20,773 nucleotides of DNA, taken from positions 1 through 20,773 of the IMG/VR virus record IMGVR_UViG_3300043172_000682, one strand, 5' to 3'. The notes under the pieces were generated by a model. That model saw only the letters and a program-made list of their open reading frames with translations. It did no database searches and was not told the origin of the DNA. The DNA comes from a virus. Positions 8,303 through 15,367 of the stretch are shown one piece after another. Each line of letters opens with the position of its first letter. The first letter of the stretch is position 1. The translations under genes were made by a program, and so were the position numbers.

Positions 8303-8560
8303 ATGATGTGGAATATTTATTGGATGCATGAAGTATTTAAAGAAAAGATAAGGGAAGCCGCTATAGGGAAAGAAGTTACCACAGATAAAGGGTATAAATT
8401 TACCTATTATGATGATGGTCTTTTTGCTGAATTAAAACTAGGGGGTTACGTTAATGGCAGCTGGAGAAATGGACTTACTGTTAGAAAAGGTATTGTTATT
8501 GAACAACCCCACGGATATGAATATGGGAAAATAGTTTATCAAGGAAAGATGGAATTATGA
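8303..8560 (+). CDS. Hypothetical protein, first gene of rightward operon
   Basis: I do not recognise this 85-aa protein. It has an N-terminal helix rich in Trp and Met (MMWNIYWMHEVFKEKIREAA) followed by strand-like segments and many Tyr and Gly, suggesting a small alpha/beta fold with no membrane segment. GAGGGGGA lies about 10 bases upstream of the ATG (an alternative ATG is the next codon). It is the promoter-proximal gene of the operon and its stop overlaps the next start as ATGA. Being first behind a strong promoter fits an early-expressed host-takeover protein, but that is inference from position. Confidence 0.7.
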   Translation: MMWNIYWMHEVFKEKIREAAIGKEVTTDKGYKFTYYDDGLFAELKLGGYVNGSWRNGLTVRKGIVIEQPHGYEYGKIVYQGKMEL

Positions 8561-8841
8561 TACTAAGTAATCAAACAAACAAGGCAAAACACGTACCAAT
8601 ATTAGGAGTATTTCTTCCTAAGAGACCAATGGTGCATGATATGTCTGCAGGTGGTTACATTAAAAAAGATATATTTGAATACGACTTTGGTAACTTTTCA
8701 ATTATATTTATAGATGATACATTTTATATAACAAGTGGTAATACAAGTGCTATTGATACTACCCATATGATTATATTAGATGAATTACTTGTTACCGACA
8801 TAGTGAATGCCTTCTTAGAAAGAGGAGCGAGTAGTTCCTAA
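8557..8841 (+). CDS. Hypothetical protein
   Basis: Unrecognised 94-aa protein. The middle is strand-rich and hydrophobic (FGNFSIIFIDDTFYIT), and a C-terminal helix follows (ILDELLVTDIVNAFLERG). There is no signal peptide, cysteine cluster or clear catalytic motif. The ATG overlaps the stop of the preceding gene (ATGA), so translation is probably coupled. A weak AAGG lies upstream within that gene. Confidence 0.65.
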   Translation: MILSNQTNKAKHVPILGVFLPKRPMVHDMSAGGYIKKDIFEYDFGNFSIIFIDDTFYITSGNTSAIDTTHMIILDELLVTDIVNAFLERGASSS

Positions 8842-8855
8842 GGAGAAGAATTTAG

Positions 8856-9428
8856 ATGAAGAAGTTTACAAAAGAAAGAATTATAGACGAAAACGCAGTA
8901 CATCAAGATGATGTAAGAACATTAATGACTGAAAAAGCTGCCGCTATATTAATAAGGGGAGGCGAGCATGACTGGTCAAAGAACGGGGATGAACCCGTTA
9001 AACTATTAGTTAGTTGTTTAAATAAGGAAGTTCCTTGGGGTGAGTGGAATGAATATCACTTTAAGAAGGAAAGTCACCACCCAGAATTTTACAGTGATGT
9101 GACAGAAATGTCACTTGTAGATTTAATAGAGATGGTTATAGACGGAGCTTGTGCGTGCTATAGAAGAAATCCTAAAGAACCAATATTAAGCGAACAAGTA
9201 GCCCACTTTTTTAAAAAGAGATTTGATTTGCAGTTGTCTACGTTACTAGCAAATGAATTTATGAAGGCCTATAGGGAGATAGCGGCGTATACTGAATTAA
9301 ATGGTACTCGCGGACCTGCTGGGTTTAGTAATGAAACAGGACCTGCTGGTGAAATAACAAACAGTTGCCCTCGAGGTTCTACAGGCCCCGCTTGGGTTGG
9401 ACCCGTTTTAAAGGGTATAAAAATCTAA
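8856..9428 (+). CDS. DUF5662-like protein with degenerate collagen-like C-terminal tail
   Basis: The 190-aa protein carries the features of phage DUF5662 proteins: an N-terminal His-Asp pair with DWSK (38-42), KKESHHPEFY (70-79) and SLVDLIEMVIDG (86-97). These conserved His/Asp/Glu residues suggest a metal-binding, HD-like helical fold, with biochemical role unknown. From residue 149 it changes character: NGTRGPAGFSNETGPAGEI, then PRGSTGPAWVGPV. This is Gly-Pro-rich and collagen-like but interrupted, and is not part of the family as I know it. AAGGAG lies 10 bases upstream of the ATG. The TAA stop lies in the left arm of a hairpin that also covers the approach to the next gene. Confidence 0.7.
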   Translation: MKKFTKERIIDENAVHQDDVRTLMTEKAAAILIRGGEHDWSKNGDEPVKLLVSCLNKEVPWGEWNEYHFKKESHHPEFYSDVTEMSLVDLIEMVIDGACACYRRNPKEPILSEQVAHFFKKRFDLQLSTLLANEFMKAYREIAAYTELNGTRGPAGFSNETGPAGEITNSCPRGSTGPAWVGPVLKGIKI

Positions 9429-9446
9429 GGCGCATAGCTTAGGTTT
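9421..9446 (+). promoter_or_regulatory. Hairpin spanning the stop of one gene and the leader of the next
   Basis: AAATCTAAG (9421-9429) and CTTAGGTTT (9438-9446) pair over 9 bases with one G-U pair and an 8-base loop, followed shortly by ATTTTT. The stop codon of the upstream gene is in the left arm. It could be a weak terminator or a structure limiting initiation at 9457. Transcription must continue past it, since no promoter is obvious before the next genes. Confidence 0.5.
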
Positions 9447-9456
9447 GAAAATTTTT

Positions 9457-9729
9457 ATGAAAAGTAAATATGAATTAGGTAGTAACTCAATATCATTTTA
9501 CAACGTAGAGTATCTTGCTGAGGTATTGCAAAACAGGAATGACGAATTCGAATCAATTTTAAAGGGGCGAACGGAATTAACTGATAGTGAAGTAGTAATA
9601 CTAAAATATGTATTGTTGCATAGGGAAACAAATAGGAGATTTTACATAGACATAATATGGGACTTAGGCCTAGGAGGCTATTATCCAGACGTTATGACAT
9701 ATAGTGAAATAATAAAGTCCGCCAAATAA
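9457..9729 (+). CDS. Hypothetical protein
   Basis: Unrecognised protein of 90 aa from ATG 9457. The frame is open from a TTG at 9445, but that codon lies within the arm of the hairpin at 9421-9446 and no good binding site fits either start, so the start is uncertain. The sequence is mostly helical with an acidic middle (NRNDEFESILKGRTELTDSE) and aromatic residues near the C-terminus (YYPDVMTYSEI). There is no known motif. It lies in the same operon as its neighbours with a 26-base gap to the next gene. Confidence 0.55.
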   Translation: MKSKYELGSNSISFYNVEYLAEVLQNRNDEFESILKGRTELTDSEVVILKYVLLHRETNRRFYIDIIWDLGLGGYYPDVMTYSEIIKSAK

Positions 9730-9755
9730 AAAATACAAAAAATTAAAGGAAGATA

Positions 9756-9983
9756 ATGATGATAGATAAATTATATAAATGGTTAGACAAGAAAGCATTA
9801 GAGAATGGTTTCTATCTAATATACAAGTGCAGTGGGAAAGATTGGTGTGGTGAAGAGGCCTATTGTGGTAAGGGTAAATGCACCCACACATTTAAATTAT
9901 ATCAGGCAAAAAAAATATTCGGGATATTCCCATATATTACTGCAATAAGACCTGAAAAAGAAATAGGGGGAATTGAAAGATGA
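9756..9983 (+). CDS. Small cysteine-rich hypothetical protein
   Basis: Unrecognised 75-aa protein. Cys25, Cys31, Cys37, Cys42 and His44 cluster in the middle (CSGKDWCGEEAYCGKGKCTH) and could hold one zinc ion, flanked by an amphipathic N-terminal helix and a basic C-terminal segment. AAAGGAAG precedes two adjacent ATG codons (9756, 9759). The stop overlaps the next start as ATGA. Zinc binding is inferred from the spacing only. Confidence 0.65.
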   Translation: MMIDKLYKWLDKKALENGFYLIYKCSGKDWCGEEAYCGKGKCTHTFKLYQAKKIFGIFPYITAIRPEKEIGGIER

Positions 9984-10453
9984 AATACCTAATAAGAAGT
10001 AGAATTGATACTGTTAACAAAGAAATACAAGGCTCTAAGGATAGTATAGAGGCTTATGAAGAAGAATTAGAATTCCTACTTGAATTAGAGAAGGCTGAGA
10101 AGGAACAAAACAAGCCTGTGGAAAATCCATTTAAGGACTTACACGAACACCCATATGATAACGACCCATATCCATACCCACTAGCTGAACCATATGTATT
10201 TACAAAGAGCTGTCTTGGTTGTGACCATAGTGGTTCAGTGTTTATAAGTGGCTACAATCCTTGTAGAAACTGTATAAACTTTAATATGTGGACTCCTGCA
10301 ATAGGAAGGCTTAATGATATTGGTTGTGATGGTAATCAAGGGTATGATGGTGGTATAACTTTTACTAATCATGATATTAAAGCTCAGACTAAACAAGAAG
10401 TAATAGATGAAGCTAAGCAATTACTTAAGTATAGAAATGGAATAACTAGGTAA
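9980..10453 (+). CDS. Coiled-coil protein with zinc-knuckle motif, hypothetical
   Basis: The 157-aa protein begins with a coiled-coil-like helix (residues 5-45, rich in Glu and Lys), then a His/Pro/Tyr-rich linker, then two Cys pairs (Cys78-x2-Cys81 and Cys95-x2-Cys98) that look like a zinc knuckle. It closes with a Gly-rich segment and a helix. The arrangement suggests an oligomeric nucleic-acid or protein-binding factor, but I do not recognise a family. It overlaps the upstream gene (ATGA) and the downstream gene (TAATG), so it is part of a translationally coupled chain. Confidence 0.65.
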   Translation: MKYLIRSRIDTVNKEIQGSKDSIEAYEEELEFLLELEKAEKEQNKPVENPFKDLHEHPYDNDPYPYPLAEPYVFTKSCLGCDHSGSVFISGYNPCRNCINFNMWTPAIGRLNDIGCDGNQGYDGGITFTNHDIKAQTKQEVIDEAKQLLKYRNGITR

Positions 10454-10752
10454 TGTCTTTTAAAATAGCAAGAACTAGACCAATAGAAGTGGGTTATATT
10501 TCATTTAAAGACTTTGATGAAATATATGAGGCGGATAAAAATCAAGAAATACCCGTAACAACATACGCACTGTTCGATTCGATTAAGCATCGTACTAGGA
10601 AATGGTATAAACCTTTTCCGCATTATCAAATTAACTTAAATAGTAGACACTTAACTTTTTCTCACGCAGATGTACTTATATTTGAAGAAGGAAAGGAAGT
10701 AAAGACTTGTAGAGTTAAAGAATTTAGTAAAATTTATAGAAGATTAACATAA
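10453..10752 (+). CDS. Basic hypothetical protein, last gene of operon 1
   Basis: Unrecognised 99-aa protein, basic overall, with alternating strands and aromatic-basic stretches (HRTRKWYKPFPHYQ, CRVKEFSKIYRRL) that could bind nucleic acid. The ATG overlaps the preceding stop as TAATG, without a strong binding site of its own, consistent with coupling. A rho-independent terminator begins two bases after its stop, so it ends the first rightward transcription unit. Confidence 0.65.
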   Translation: MSFKIARTRPIEVGYISFKDFDEIYEADKNQEIPVTTYALFDSIKHRTRKWYKPFPHYQINLNSRHLTFSHADVLIFEEGKEVKTCRVKEFSKIYRRLT

Positions 10753-10753
10753 C

Positions 10754-10784
10754 AAAGATGCTATTTTTAATAGTGTCTTTTTTT
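10754..10784 (+). terminator. Rho-independent terminator of operon 1
   Basis: AAAGATGCTATT (10754-10765) pairs with AATAGTGTCTTT (10769-10780) over 12 positions, including two G-U pairs, with a TTT loop, and runs into seven T. It sits between a stop codon and a new promoter. Confidence 0.88.
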
Positions 10785-10788
10785 ACTC

Positions 10789-10817
10789 TTTACAGCAACA
10801 ACGGTGTTTGTTATAAT
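10789..10817 (+). promoter_or_regulatory. Rightward promoter of operon 2
   Basis: TTTACA (10789-10794), a 17-base spacer and TATAAT (10812-10817), with TG placed as an extended -10. It begins immediately after the terminator, and the expected start near 10824 lies about 22 bases before the next ATG. Confidence 0.85.
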
Positions 10818-10845
10818 ACAGTATAGAGTTATCTTGGAGGGTATT

Positions 10846-11103
10846 ATGTTATTTGTAGTTAAGCGATTTGCGGATGGTAGTGGTTATACTATTAAATCAA
10901 AGGTGGCCTTGGAGATATTAGGCTGGGATGATAGTGATGATATATTTAGTAGAACTAATATCTTAATGGATGTAGGCAATAAGGTAAGATTTTATTTAGA
11001 TAAGGAATTATTAGCAATAAGTGAAATATGTTATAAAAGGACACAAAAAAATGGGGCCATTAAGTATTATTGTGAGCTCCCTAAATTGGAGGAATTATGT
11101 TAA
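10846..11103 (+). CDS. Hypothetical protein, first gene of operon 2
   Basis: Unrecognised 85-aa protein with an alpha/beta pattern and mixed charge, with two Cys in the C-terminal half (YCELPKLEELC). The frame is open from 10804, but that point lies inside the promoter. The ATG at 10846 has GGAGG 6 bases upstream, so I use it. The C-terminus overlaps the next gene by 7 bases. As the leader gene of the second operon it should be among its best-expressed products. Confidence 0.7.
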   Translation: MLFVVKRFADGSGYTIKSKVALEILGWDDSDDIFSRTNILMDVGNKVRFYLDKELLAISEICYKRTQKNGAIKYYCELPKLEELC

Positions 11104-11303
11104 AATATGATAAGGAATTATTTGATGGCTTTGACCTTGACGAATATGTGTTTGTTTATGAATGTCATTTAGGTGGCGCTTATTACCTAGAAATTGAAGA
11201 AATACAGTACGAGGACTTATATTGTGAAACTTGTGGTGATGCTGATTATCTTGAGGATGAAGGAACTGTACGTGAACTATTAGAAAGAGAGGAGGAAGAA
11301 TAA
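11097..11303 (+). CDS. Small, very acidic hypothetical protein
   Basis: Unrecognised 68-aa protein with a strong excess of Asp and Glu, ending in an acidic helix (LLEREEEE). A CETC pair (Cys43, Cys46) and Cys23 may bind metal. Strong negative charge in a small phage protein can mean DNA mimicry, known for several anti-restriction proteins, but no specific similarity is visible and charge alone is weak evidence. GGAGG precedes its ATG inside the upstream gene. The stop overlaps the next start (TAATG). Confidence 0.65.
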   Translation: MLKYDKELFDGFDLDEYVFVYECHLGGAYYLEIEEIQYEDLYCETCGDADYLEDEGTVRELLEREEEE

Positions 11304-11590
11304 TGAATGATTATTTAAAGGAAATAGAAAGACAAGAGAATGAAAGACTTAATGATTTTTTGGAGTCGGCAACAATATCAATTAAATTGTCGGGTGGTAA
11401 TGCTGGTAGAGGGCTAGATAAAATTGAAGTTGGTACTTATAACGGATATGGTCCAGCTCTTATAATTAAATATACACATAAGACAGCCTATATTAATATC
11501 AATTGTAATTCAATAGAGGCGACGGCTAGACAGTTATTTAATTATGTTTATACTGGTAAGGCACAAGGATTTATAGCGGAGGAATACTAA
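11303..11590 (+). CDS. Hypothetical protein
   Basis: Unrecognised 95-aa protein. The first 20 residues form a highly charged helix (YLKEIERQENERLNDFLE), followed by strand-rich segments (ATISIKLSGGN, GPALIIKYTHKTAYININ). No catalytic motif is visible. GAGGAGG precedes the ATG, and both ends overlap neighbours by single bases (TAATG), marking a tightly coupled chain from 11097 to 12248. Confidence 0.65.
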   Translation: MNDYLKEIERQENERLNDFLESATISIKLSGGNAGRGLDKIEVGTYNGYGPALIIKYTHKTAYININCNSIEATARQLFNYVYTGKAQGFIAEEY

Positions 11591-12042
11591 TGAAAAAATA
11601 TGTTAGAACCGAGGATGGAACAATAGCTGTTTTTAAATATAAAGAGGCAAATAGATTTGAGGGTTATACTTACTATTATACAAATAAGATTAGCCTTCAC
11701 GATATAAAGTGTCACGGCTATTCATCTTGGTATGAAGAATATTATGGTTATTGCCCAGACGCAGAGTTTGATATGGACCAATCACGAATTGTTAAAATTA
11801 AATTAAGTGGGGATAAATTAACTGATGTGCTTTTAAATAGTGATATTTTAAGTGTTGATAACGGTCTTGTAATTTGGACTTATACAATATTACAACTAAA
11901 AGAATTATGGCGGGAAGAAAATTGGCTTCCAACACAGGAGTTTTATAATGACTTTGGTGGATATTTAAGAGATATGATTAAACGTGGCTACAAGGTAACC
12001 ACACAAGAACACTATAGGCACTTAGCACAGGAGGTATCATAA
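11590..12042 (+). CDS. Hypothetical protein
   Basis: Unrecognised 150-aa protein, rich in Tyr (for example YTYYYTNK and WYEEYYGYCP). It has an N-terminal strand-rich half and a more helical C-terminal half (DFGGYLRDMIKRGYKV). There is no cysteine pair, signal peptide or membrane segment. It has GGAGG before the ATG and single-base stop/start overlaps on both sides. Confidence 0.65.
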   Translation: MKKYVRTEDGTIAVFKYKEANRFEGYTYYYTNKISLHDIKCHGYSSWYEEYYGYCPDAEFDMDQSRIVKIKLSGDKLTDVLLNSDILSVDNGLVIWTYTILQLKELWREENWLPTQEFYNDFGGYLRDMIKRGYKVTTQEHYRHLAQEVS

Positions 12043-12248
12043 TGGCTAATATAATGACAAACGGAAATACAAGTATAAGGATAGAGGATAATAAAATATT
12101 CATAAACGGTGTTGAGGTTGAAAGACCAGCGGGGATGAAAGGATATAGTATATCCCAAATTAATGATAAGATTTATATGGATGGCTATGAACTTAAAAAC
12201 GGAAAATGGAAAAGAACCCTAAAGGGATTATTCCATTACTTATTTTAG
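12042..12248 (+). CDS. Small beta-rich hypothetical protein
   Basis: Unrecognised 68-aa protein composed mainly of short strands with repeating pattern (IRIEDNKIFINGVEVE, then INDKIYMDGYELKNGKW) and a basic C-terminal end (RTLKGLFHYLF). The two half-repeats resemble each other, suggesting an internal duplication of a beta-hairpin. AGGAGG precedes the ATG, and it overlaps the upstream stop. Confidence 0.65.
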   Translation: MANIMTNGNTSIRIEDNKIFINGVEVERPAGMKGYSISQINDKIYMDGYELKNGKWKRTLKGLFHYLF

Positions 12249-12258
12249 GAGGAAAAAG

Positions 12259-12453
12259 ATGGAAGATTTAATTAAATTTGTAAAGACTCAGATACATACA
12301 CATGAATTTATGCTTGAGGATGAAGAAATGATGTACAGAACATTTGAGGCTATGGATATGACACCTAAACTATGTGCCGAAATGGTTGGTAGTGTAAAGG
12401 GCCAATTAAGAGCTTTTAACCGTATGTTAATGAAAATACTGGAGGTTACTTAA
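12259..12453 (+). CDS. Small helical hypothetical protein
   Basis: Unrecognised 64-aa, Met-rich, all-helical protein (EDLIKFVKTQIHTHEFMLEDEEMMYRTF, then LCAEMVGSVKGQLRAFNRMLMKIL), with the look of a small helical bundle. AGGAGG lies shortly before the ATG, and the next gene starts one base after its stop. No function can be assigned. Confidence 0.62.
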   Translation: MEDLIKFVKTQIHTHEFMLEDEEMMYRTFEAMDMTPKLCAEMVGSVKGQLRAFNRMLMKILEVT

Positions 12454-12454
12454 T

Positions 12455-12844
12455 ATGACTAAATTAGAACAGATTAAAATTATTGCTAATAACGTATTGT
12501 ATTTTGATGACGGTAGTGATTACGCTACTGCCCTATATGAAATACTTGATGTATTAGGTTATACAGAGAAACAGATGCACAATCTTGCTTATATTGACGA
12601 GGACGAATCAAAAAGAGAAATAACTAATGAATGTCCAGTTTGTAAAGTAGGAACACAAAGAGAGAATTTAGGCTCTATGAGTACATTAATGGGCTGGACA
12701 ACAATGGTAGATGAATTTGGGGAAACTATAAATAATGACCCTAATACGATAACGACTGCTTATAGATGTATGGATTGTAAGACTGCCTTCCAAACAAAAA
12801 GTAAGTATGGGAAGATATTTTCAAAGGAGATAATTAATGATTAA
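12455..12844 (+). CDS. Zinc-ribbon hypothetical protein
   Basis: A helical N-terminus (residues 1-50) is followed by a split zinc ribbon with Cys60-Pro-Val-Cys63 and Cys105-Met-Asp-Cys108, separated by 41 residues, the layout of a zinc-binding nucleic-acid or protein-interaction ribbon. Total length is 129 aa and I recognise no family. GGAGG precedes the ATG. The last 8 bases overlap the next gene, which also ends in a zinc ribbon. Confidence 0.65.
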   Translation: MTKLEQIKIIANNVLYFDDGSDYATALYEILDVLGYTEKQMHNLAYIDEDESKREITNECPVCKVGTQRENLGSMSTLMGWTTMVDEFGETINNDPNTITTAYRCMDCKTAFQTKSKYGKIFSKEIIND

Positions 12845-13199
12845 ACCGACAAGAATTGAGTGTACACGAGCTGGCCTTGTGAACATCACATTTGGTAAAG
12901 AGTATGACGTTCATAACTTGGATGGTTATGAGTACCAGATTACTGATGATAAGGGTTTTAATACGTGGCTAGATAAGGACCACGTAGAAGTATTGTACCA
13001 AAACAAACTTGCTTTTGTGACTGTTAATTCTGGGCCAATATATGTAGAATGTACTTGTCCTCATTGTGGGGAAGAAATAGAAATTGCCTATAGTGAGTTC
13101 ATTAGTGACCAATTATATGATTATCCCGGAGATTGGGATGAATTTGAATGTCCAGAATGTTATGAAACTATTGAAATAGAAGAATTAGAGTGGGAGTAA
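12837..13199 (+). CDS. Protein with SH3-like N-terminus and zinc ribbon, hypothetical
   Basis: Residues 1-55 (from RIECTRAGLVNITFGKEYDV to WLDKDHVEVL) look like a small SH3-type barrel of a kind common in phage hypothetical proteins. Residues 70-120 hold a zinc ribbon, Cys74-x2-Cys77 and Cys105-x2-Cys108, in a very acidic surround. This pairing suggests a protein-binding adaptor, but the partner is unknown. AAGGAG precedes the ATG. Confidence 0.65.
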   Translation: MIKPTRIECTRAGLVNITFGKEYDVHNLDGYEYQITDDKGFNTWLDKDHVEVLYQNKLAFVTVNSGPIYVECTCPHCGEEIEIAYSEFISDQLYDYPGDWDEFECPECYETIEIEELEWE

Positions 13200-13209
13200 G
13201 GAGGAAATT

Positions 13210-13614
13210 ATGAGTATTGAAGTAATGAAAAGGGAAACACCTAAAGCAAGAATAAAACATAGATGCAGTTGGTGTAGTGGTGTTATTGAAAAGGGTGAAG
13301 TATATGATAAACAAACAATTTTACTTGATGGCCGTTTTTATGATTGGAAAAGTCATAAATTGTGTATGAAAATAGTTAGCTTTCTAGATATGTACTCTTA
13401 TGATGATGGGTATGGTGTAGGAAGAGATGACTTTGTAGATGCCATTACTGAATATCATTATGAAGAAGTAGGTCAATATGTTGCACGAGATGAAACTTTG
13501 GAATATGAATATGAAACAGATTGGGATGAAGCTTATGCTTATGTTGTAAAAAGAATGAGAGATAAGGAGATTAAAGATGCACAAAATAAAATTACAGATA
13601 AAACCAAAGCCTAA
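13210..13614 (+). CDS. C2HC zinc-finger-like phage protein
   Basis: The first 52 residues show Cys19-x2-Cys22 followed by IEKGEVYDKQ, then His49-x2-Cys52. This resembles a short zinc-finger module seen in many phage hypothetical proteins (KARxxHxCxxCxxxIxKGE). The remainder is Tyr-, Asp- and Glu-rich and ends with a helix. It is 134 aa long. AGGAGG precedes the ATG. The last 38 bases overlap the next gene, which has its own binding site (AAGGAG) inside this one. Confidence 0.68.
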   Translation: MSIEVMKRETPKARIKHRCSWCSGVIEKGEVYDKQTILLDGRFYDWKSHKLCMKIVSFLDMYSYDDGYGVGRDDFVDAITEYHYEEVGQYVARDETLEYEYETDWDEAYAYVVKRMRDKEIKDAQNKITDKTKA

Positions 13615-13834
13615 AACTTGTGGTGAATGTATTTTTTGTAGAACACATACGGTTGAGTTTAAGCCAGATTCTGAACCGCCGGTGTTTTCAAAAGGATTAA
13701 TAAGGCCTTGGAAGGAAACATACTGCAAGATAACAAGTTATAAAATAAGGCGCAAAGAGGACTTATTACATAGTTGTCCTGCAAGGAGTAGAAGATGGCA
13801 AAGAAAGAAATTACAAAAAGATATGAAGCAGTAG
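13577..13834 (+). CDS. Small basic cysteine-rich protein, putative zinc finger
   Basis: This 85-aa protein is strongly basic at both ends and carries Cys15-x2-Cys18-x2-Cys21, Cys50 and Cys67, a likely zinc site. The basic C-terminus (RSRRWQRKKLQKDMKQ) suggests nucleic-acid binding. Its ATG has AAGGAG 8 bases upstream and starts inside the previous gene. Its end overlaps the nuclease gene by 40 bases. Overlap in different frames on both sides is unusual, but binding sites support all three genes. Confidence 0.65.
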   Translation: MHKIKLQIKPKPKTCGECIFCRTHTVEFKPDSEPPVFSKGLIRPWKETYCKITSYKIRRKEDLLHSCPARSRRWQRKKLQKDMKQ

Positions 13835-14292
13835 TATATCACCACTTTTTTCTAAACAAGGCAATGAGAGTTGGCCTAGAGGTTGATGTAATAACTGGTA
13901 GAGTAGATGTGCTAGCAAGAAAAGGTAGAGAATATATTTTTATAGAAATTAAAACAAGTGTACAAGATTTTAGGAGTAAGAACGGACATAATTTCTTTGG
14001 AACTAAGAACTATTATGCAATGCCAGAGAAAGTATTTGAGAAAGTTAAGCATAGAATACCTAAACATATTGGAGTTTATACAATAGTCGAGGGTGACTGG
14101 GGAAGACCTAAATTAAGTTGTCTTAAGAACAGTAAAACAGTCGATATGCCTAAGGAAATAGGTAAGGGTAGATATAAGTGGAGTAAACAAAAATACATTA
14201 AGGCAATAGACGAAAATCTACTGACGGCTTGTAATAGTGCGATTAATAGATTAATGAAGCCTTGGAGGGAAAAATGGGTAAAGGAAGAATGA
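13795..14292 (+). CDS. PD-(D/E)XK nuclease-like protein, MmcB-type
   Basis: The fold signature is clear: RVDVLARKGREYIFIEIKTS (from residue 36) gives Asp38 and Glu51-x-Lys53, the metal-binding and catalytic residues of PD-(D/E)XK nucleases. DFRSKNG (58-64), NYYAMPEKVFEKVKHRIPKHIGVYTI (72-96) is the pattern of the MmcB-like/VRR-like branch, associated with DNA repair or structure-specific cutting. Length (165 aa) suits a single nuclease domain, with a basic helical C-terminus. AAGGAG precedes ATG 13795. Substrate is unknown: branched or damaged DNA, or host DNA, are the main possibilities. Confidence 0.75.
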   Translation: MAKKEITKRYEAVVYHHFFLNKAMRVGLEVDVITGRVDVLARKGREYIFIEIKTSVQDFRSKNGHNFFGTKNYYAMPEKVFEKVKHRIPKHIGVYTIVEGDWGRPKLSCLKNSKTVDMPKEIGKGRYKWSKQKYIKAIDENLLTACNSAINRLMKPWREKWVKEE

Positions 14293-14750
14293 TACCTTAT
14301 GCAACAAGTAAAAAAGGAATAGTTAACTCCCTTAGAACGTGGAAGACACTTAATGGGCATACTAATGACTGTTGGGCAGTATCTATATCACTAGCTACTG
14401 GGGTAGACTATAATTATATTAGGGAATATGCTAAGAGTATTAGGGCCTTAACTCCCGAAGATAGAATTTATATGCACTATGATAGAATATTAATCAACCG
14501 CCTTGGCTTTGCAACAAGACAATTCTACAATGTAACATTTGATGAAGAAACTACAGTAAGAGAATTAGTAAAATCACTTGACAAAGATAAAAAAGTAATA
14601 TTGTGGTGTACTTACTGGGATAAGGAAATTGGTGTTGAGATAAGGCACTTAATCTACTCAACTAATAATGAAATTTGGGATGATAAAAGGAATAGAGTAG
14701 GTTGGAAAGTTAATATAGCTATGGAAATTATAGATTTGGGGGAGGAATAA
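14274..14750 (+). CDS. Papain-like Cys-His protein, putative cysteine peptidase or transglutaminase-fold
   Basis: HTNDCWAVSISLATGVDYNYI places Cys33 at the start of a helix, the hallmark of papain-like phage and bacterial proteins. The matching His is probably His125 in VEIRHLIYS, with Asp136 or Asp137 after it (EIWDDKRN) as the third residue and the usual strand-turn-strand order. It is 158 aa from ATG 14274, which has GGAGGG just upstream. The open frame extends to a TTG at 14262 that lies next to that site and is less likely. Proteolytic or amide-bond chemistry is inferred from fold; the target is unknown. Confidence 0.6.
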   Translation: MGKGRMIPYATSKKGIVNSLRTWKTLNGHTNDCWAVSISLATGVDYNYIREYAKSIRALTPEDRIYMHYDRILINRLGFATRQFYNVTFDEETTVRELVKSLDKDKKVILWCTYWDKEIGVEIRHLIYSTNNEIWDDKRNRVGWKVNIAMEIIDLGEE

Positions 14751-14751
14751 A

Positions 14752-15108
14752 ATGAGTTATACAGAAGCACACGCGGGAACACTAAAAAAGATAGTATTTC
14801 CTGAAGGAATGATTTATGCTTTAAAAATTGGTGTTTTAAAGAATGCTGGACACCAGTTCAGTTATGAGGATTACAAGTATAAGCAATTTGAATGTGATAC
14901 AATTTTTTACTCTTCTAAGTTTGATGAGTTTTACGAAATTAAAAATATTGAAATAGATTTAGATGGTAGTCTACATTTCGAGAATAAAGCTGATGGGGTT
15001 ATAGAGTATGGTTTTGCTTTTTATAATGGTGGGGCTGGTTTTGAAGAAGTAATGGATTACGTTATTGAAGAAGCAAGAAGTGAGGAGGCGACTAATGGCA
15101 AGAGGTAG
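14752..15108 (+). CDS. Hypothetical protein
   Basis: Unrecognised 118-aa protein, acidic and rich in aromatic residues, with a mix of strands (FYEIKNIEIDLDGSLHFE, IEYGFAFYNGG) and a C-terminal acidic helix (EEVMDYVIEEARSEEA). It starts just after the upstream stop with GGGAGG before its ATG. Its last 14 bases overlap the DUF2188-like gene. Confidence 0.63.
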   Translation: MSYTEAHAGTLKKIVFPEGMIYALKIGVLKNAGHQFSYEDYKYKQFECDTIFYSSKFDEFYEIKNIEIDLDGSLHFENKADGVIEYGFAFYNGGAGFEEVMDYVIEEARSEEATNGKR

Positions 15109-15367
15109 AATATTGGGTTATCACTTAGTACCACACCGTAGAGGTAATGGGAAGCTTTGGGCATTAAGAAGAAGAGAAGAAGGCGTTGAAAACGTTAGAA
15201 GTTCTAGAGTATTTTCCGAATCGATGTTAGAGGATGCGATTGCATTAGGTACAAAATGGGCAGAACAACATAATGTGAGGTTTTATATTCACGACAAAGG
15301 CGGAAGGGTAAAAGAAGTAATAAACGAAGATGCACCACCAATAAATGGAAAAGAGGTAAAATTATGA
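15095..15367 (+). CDS. DUF2188-like small protein
   Basis: The 90-aa protein reads like DUF2188: an N-terminal YHLVPHRRGNGKLWALRR, then the central SSRVFSESMLEDAIALGTKWAEQ helix, then VRFYIHDKGGRVKEV. This small two-stranded, one-helix fold is found in many bacteria and phages, with unknown function. The frame is open to TTG 15065, but ATG 15095 has GAGGAGG a few bases upstream and starts exactly at the conserved region, so I use it. The stop overlaps the next ATG. Confidence 0.75.
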   Translation: MARGRILGYHLVPHRRGNGKLWALRRREEGVENVRSSRVFSESMLEDAIALGTKWAEQHNVRFYIHDKGGRVKEVINEDAPPINGKEVKL

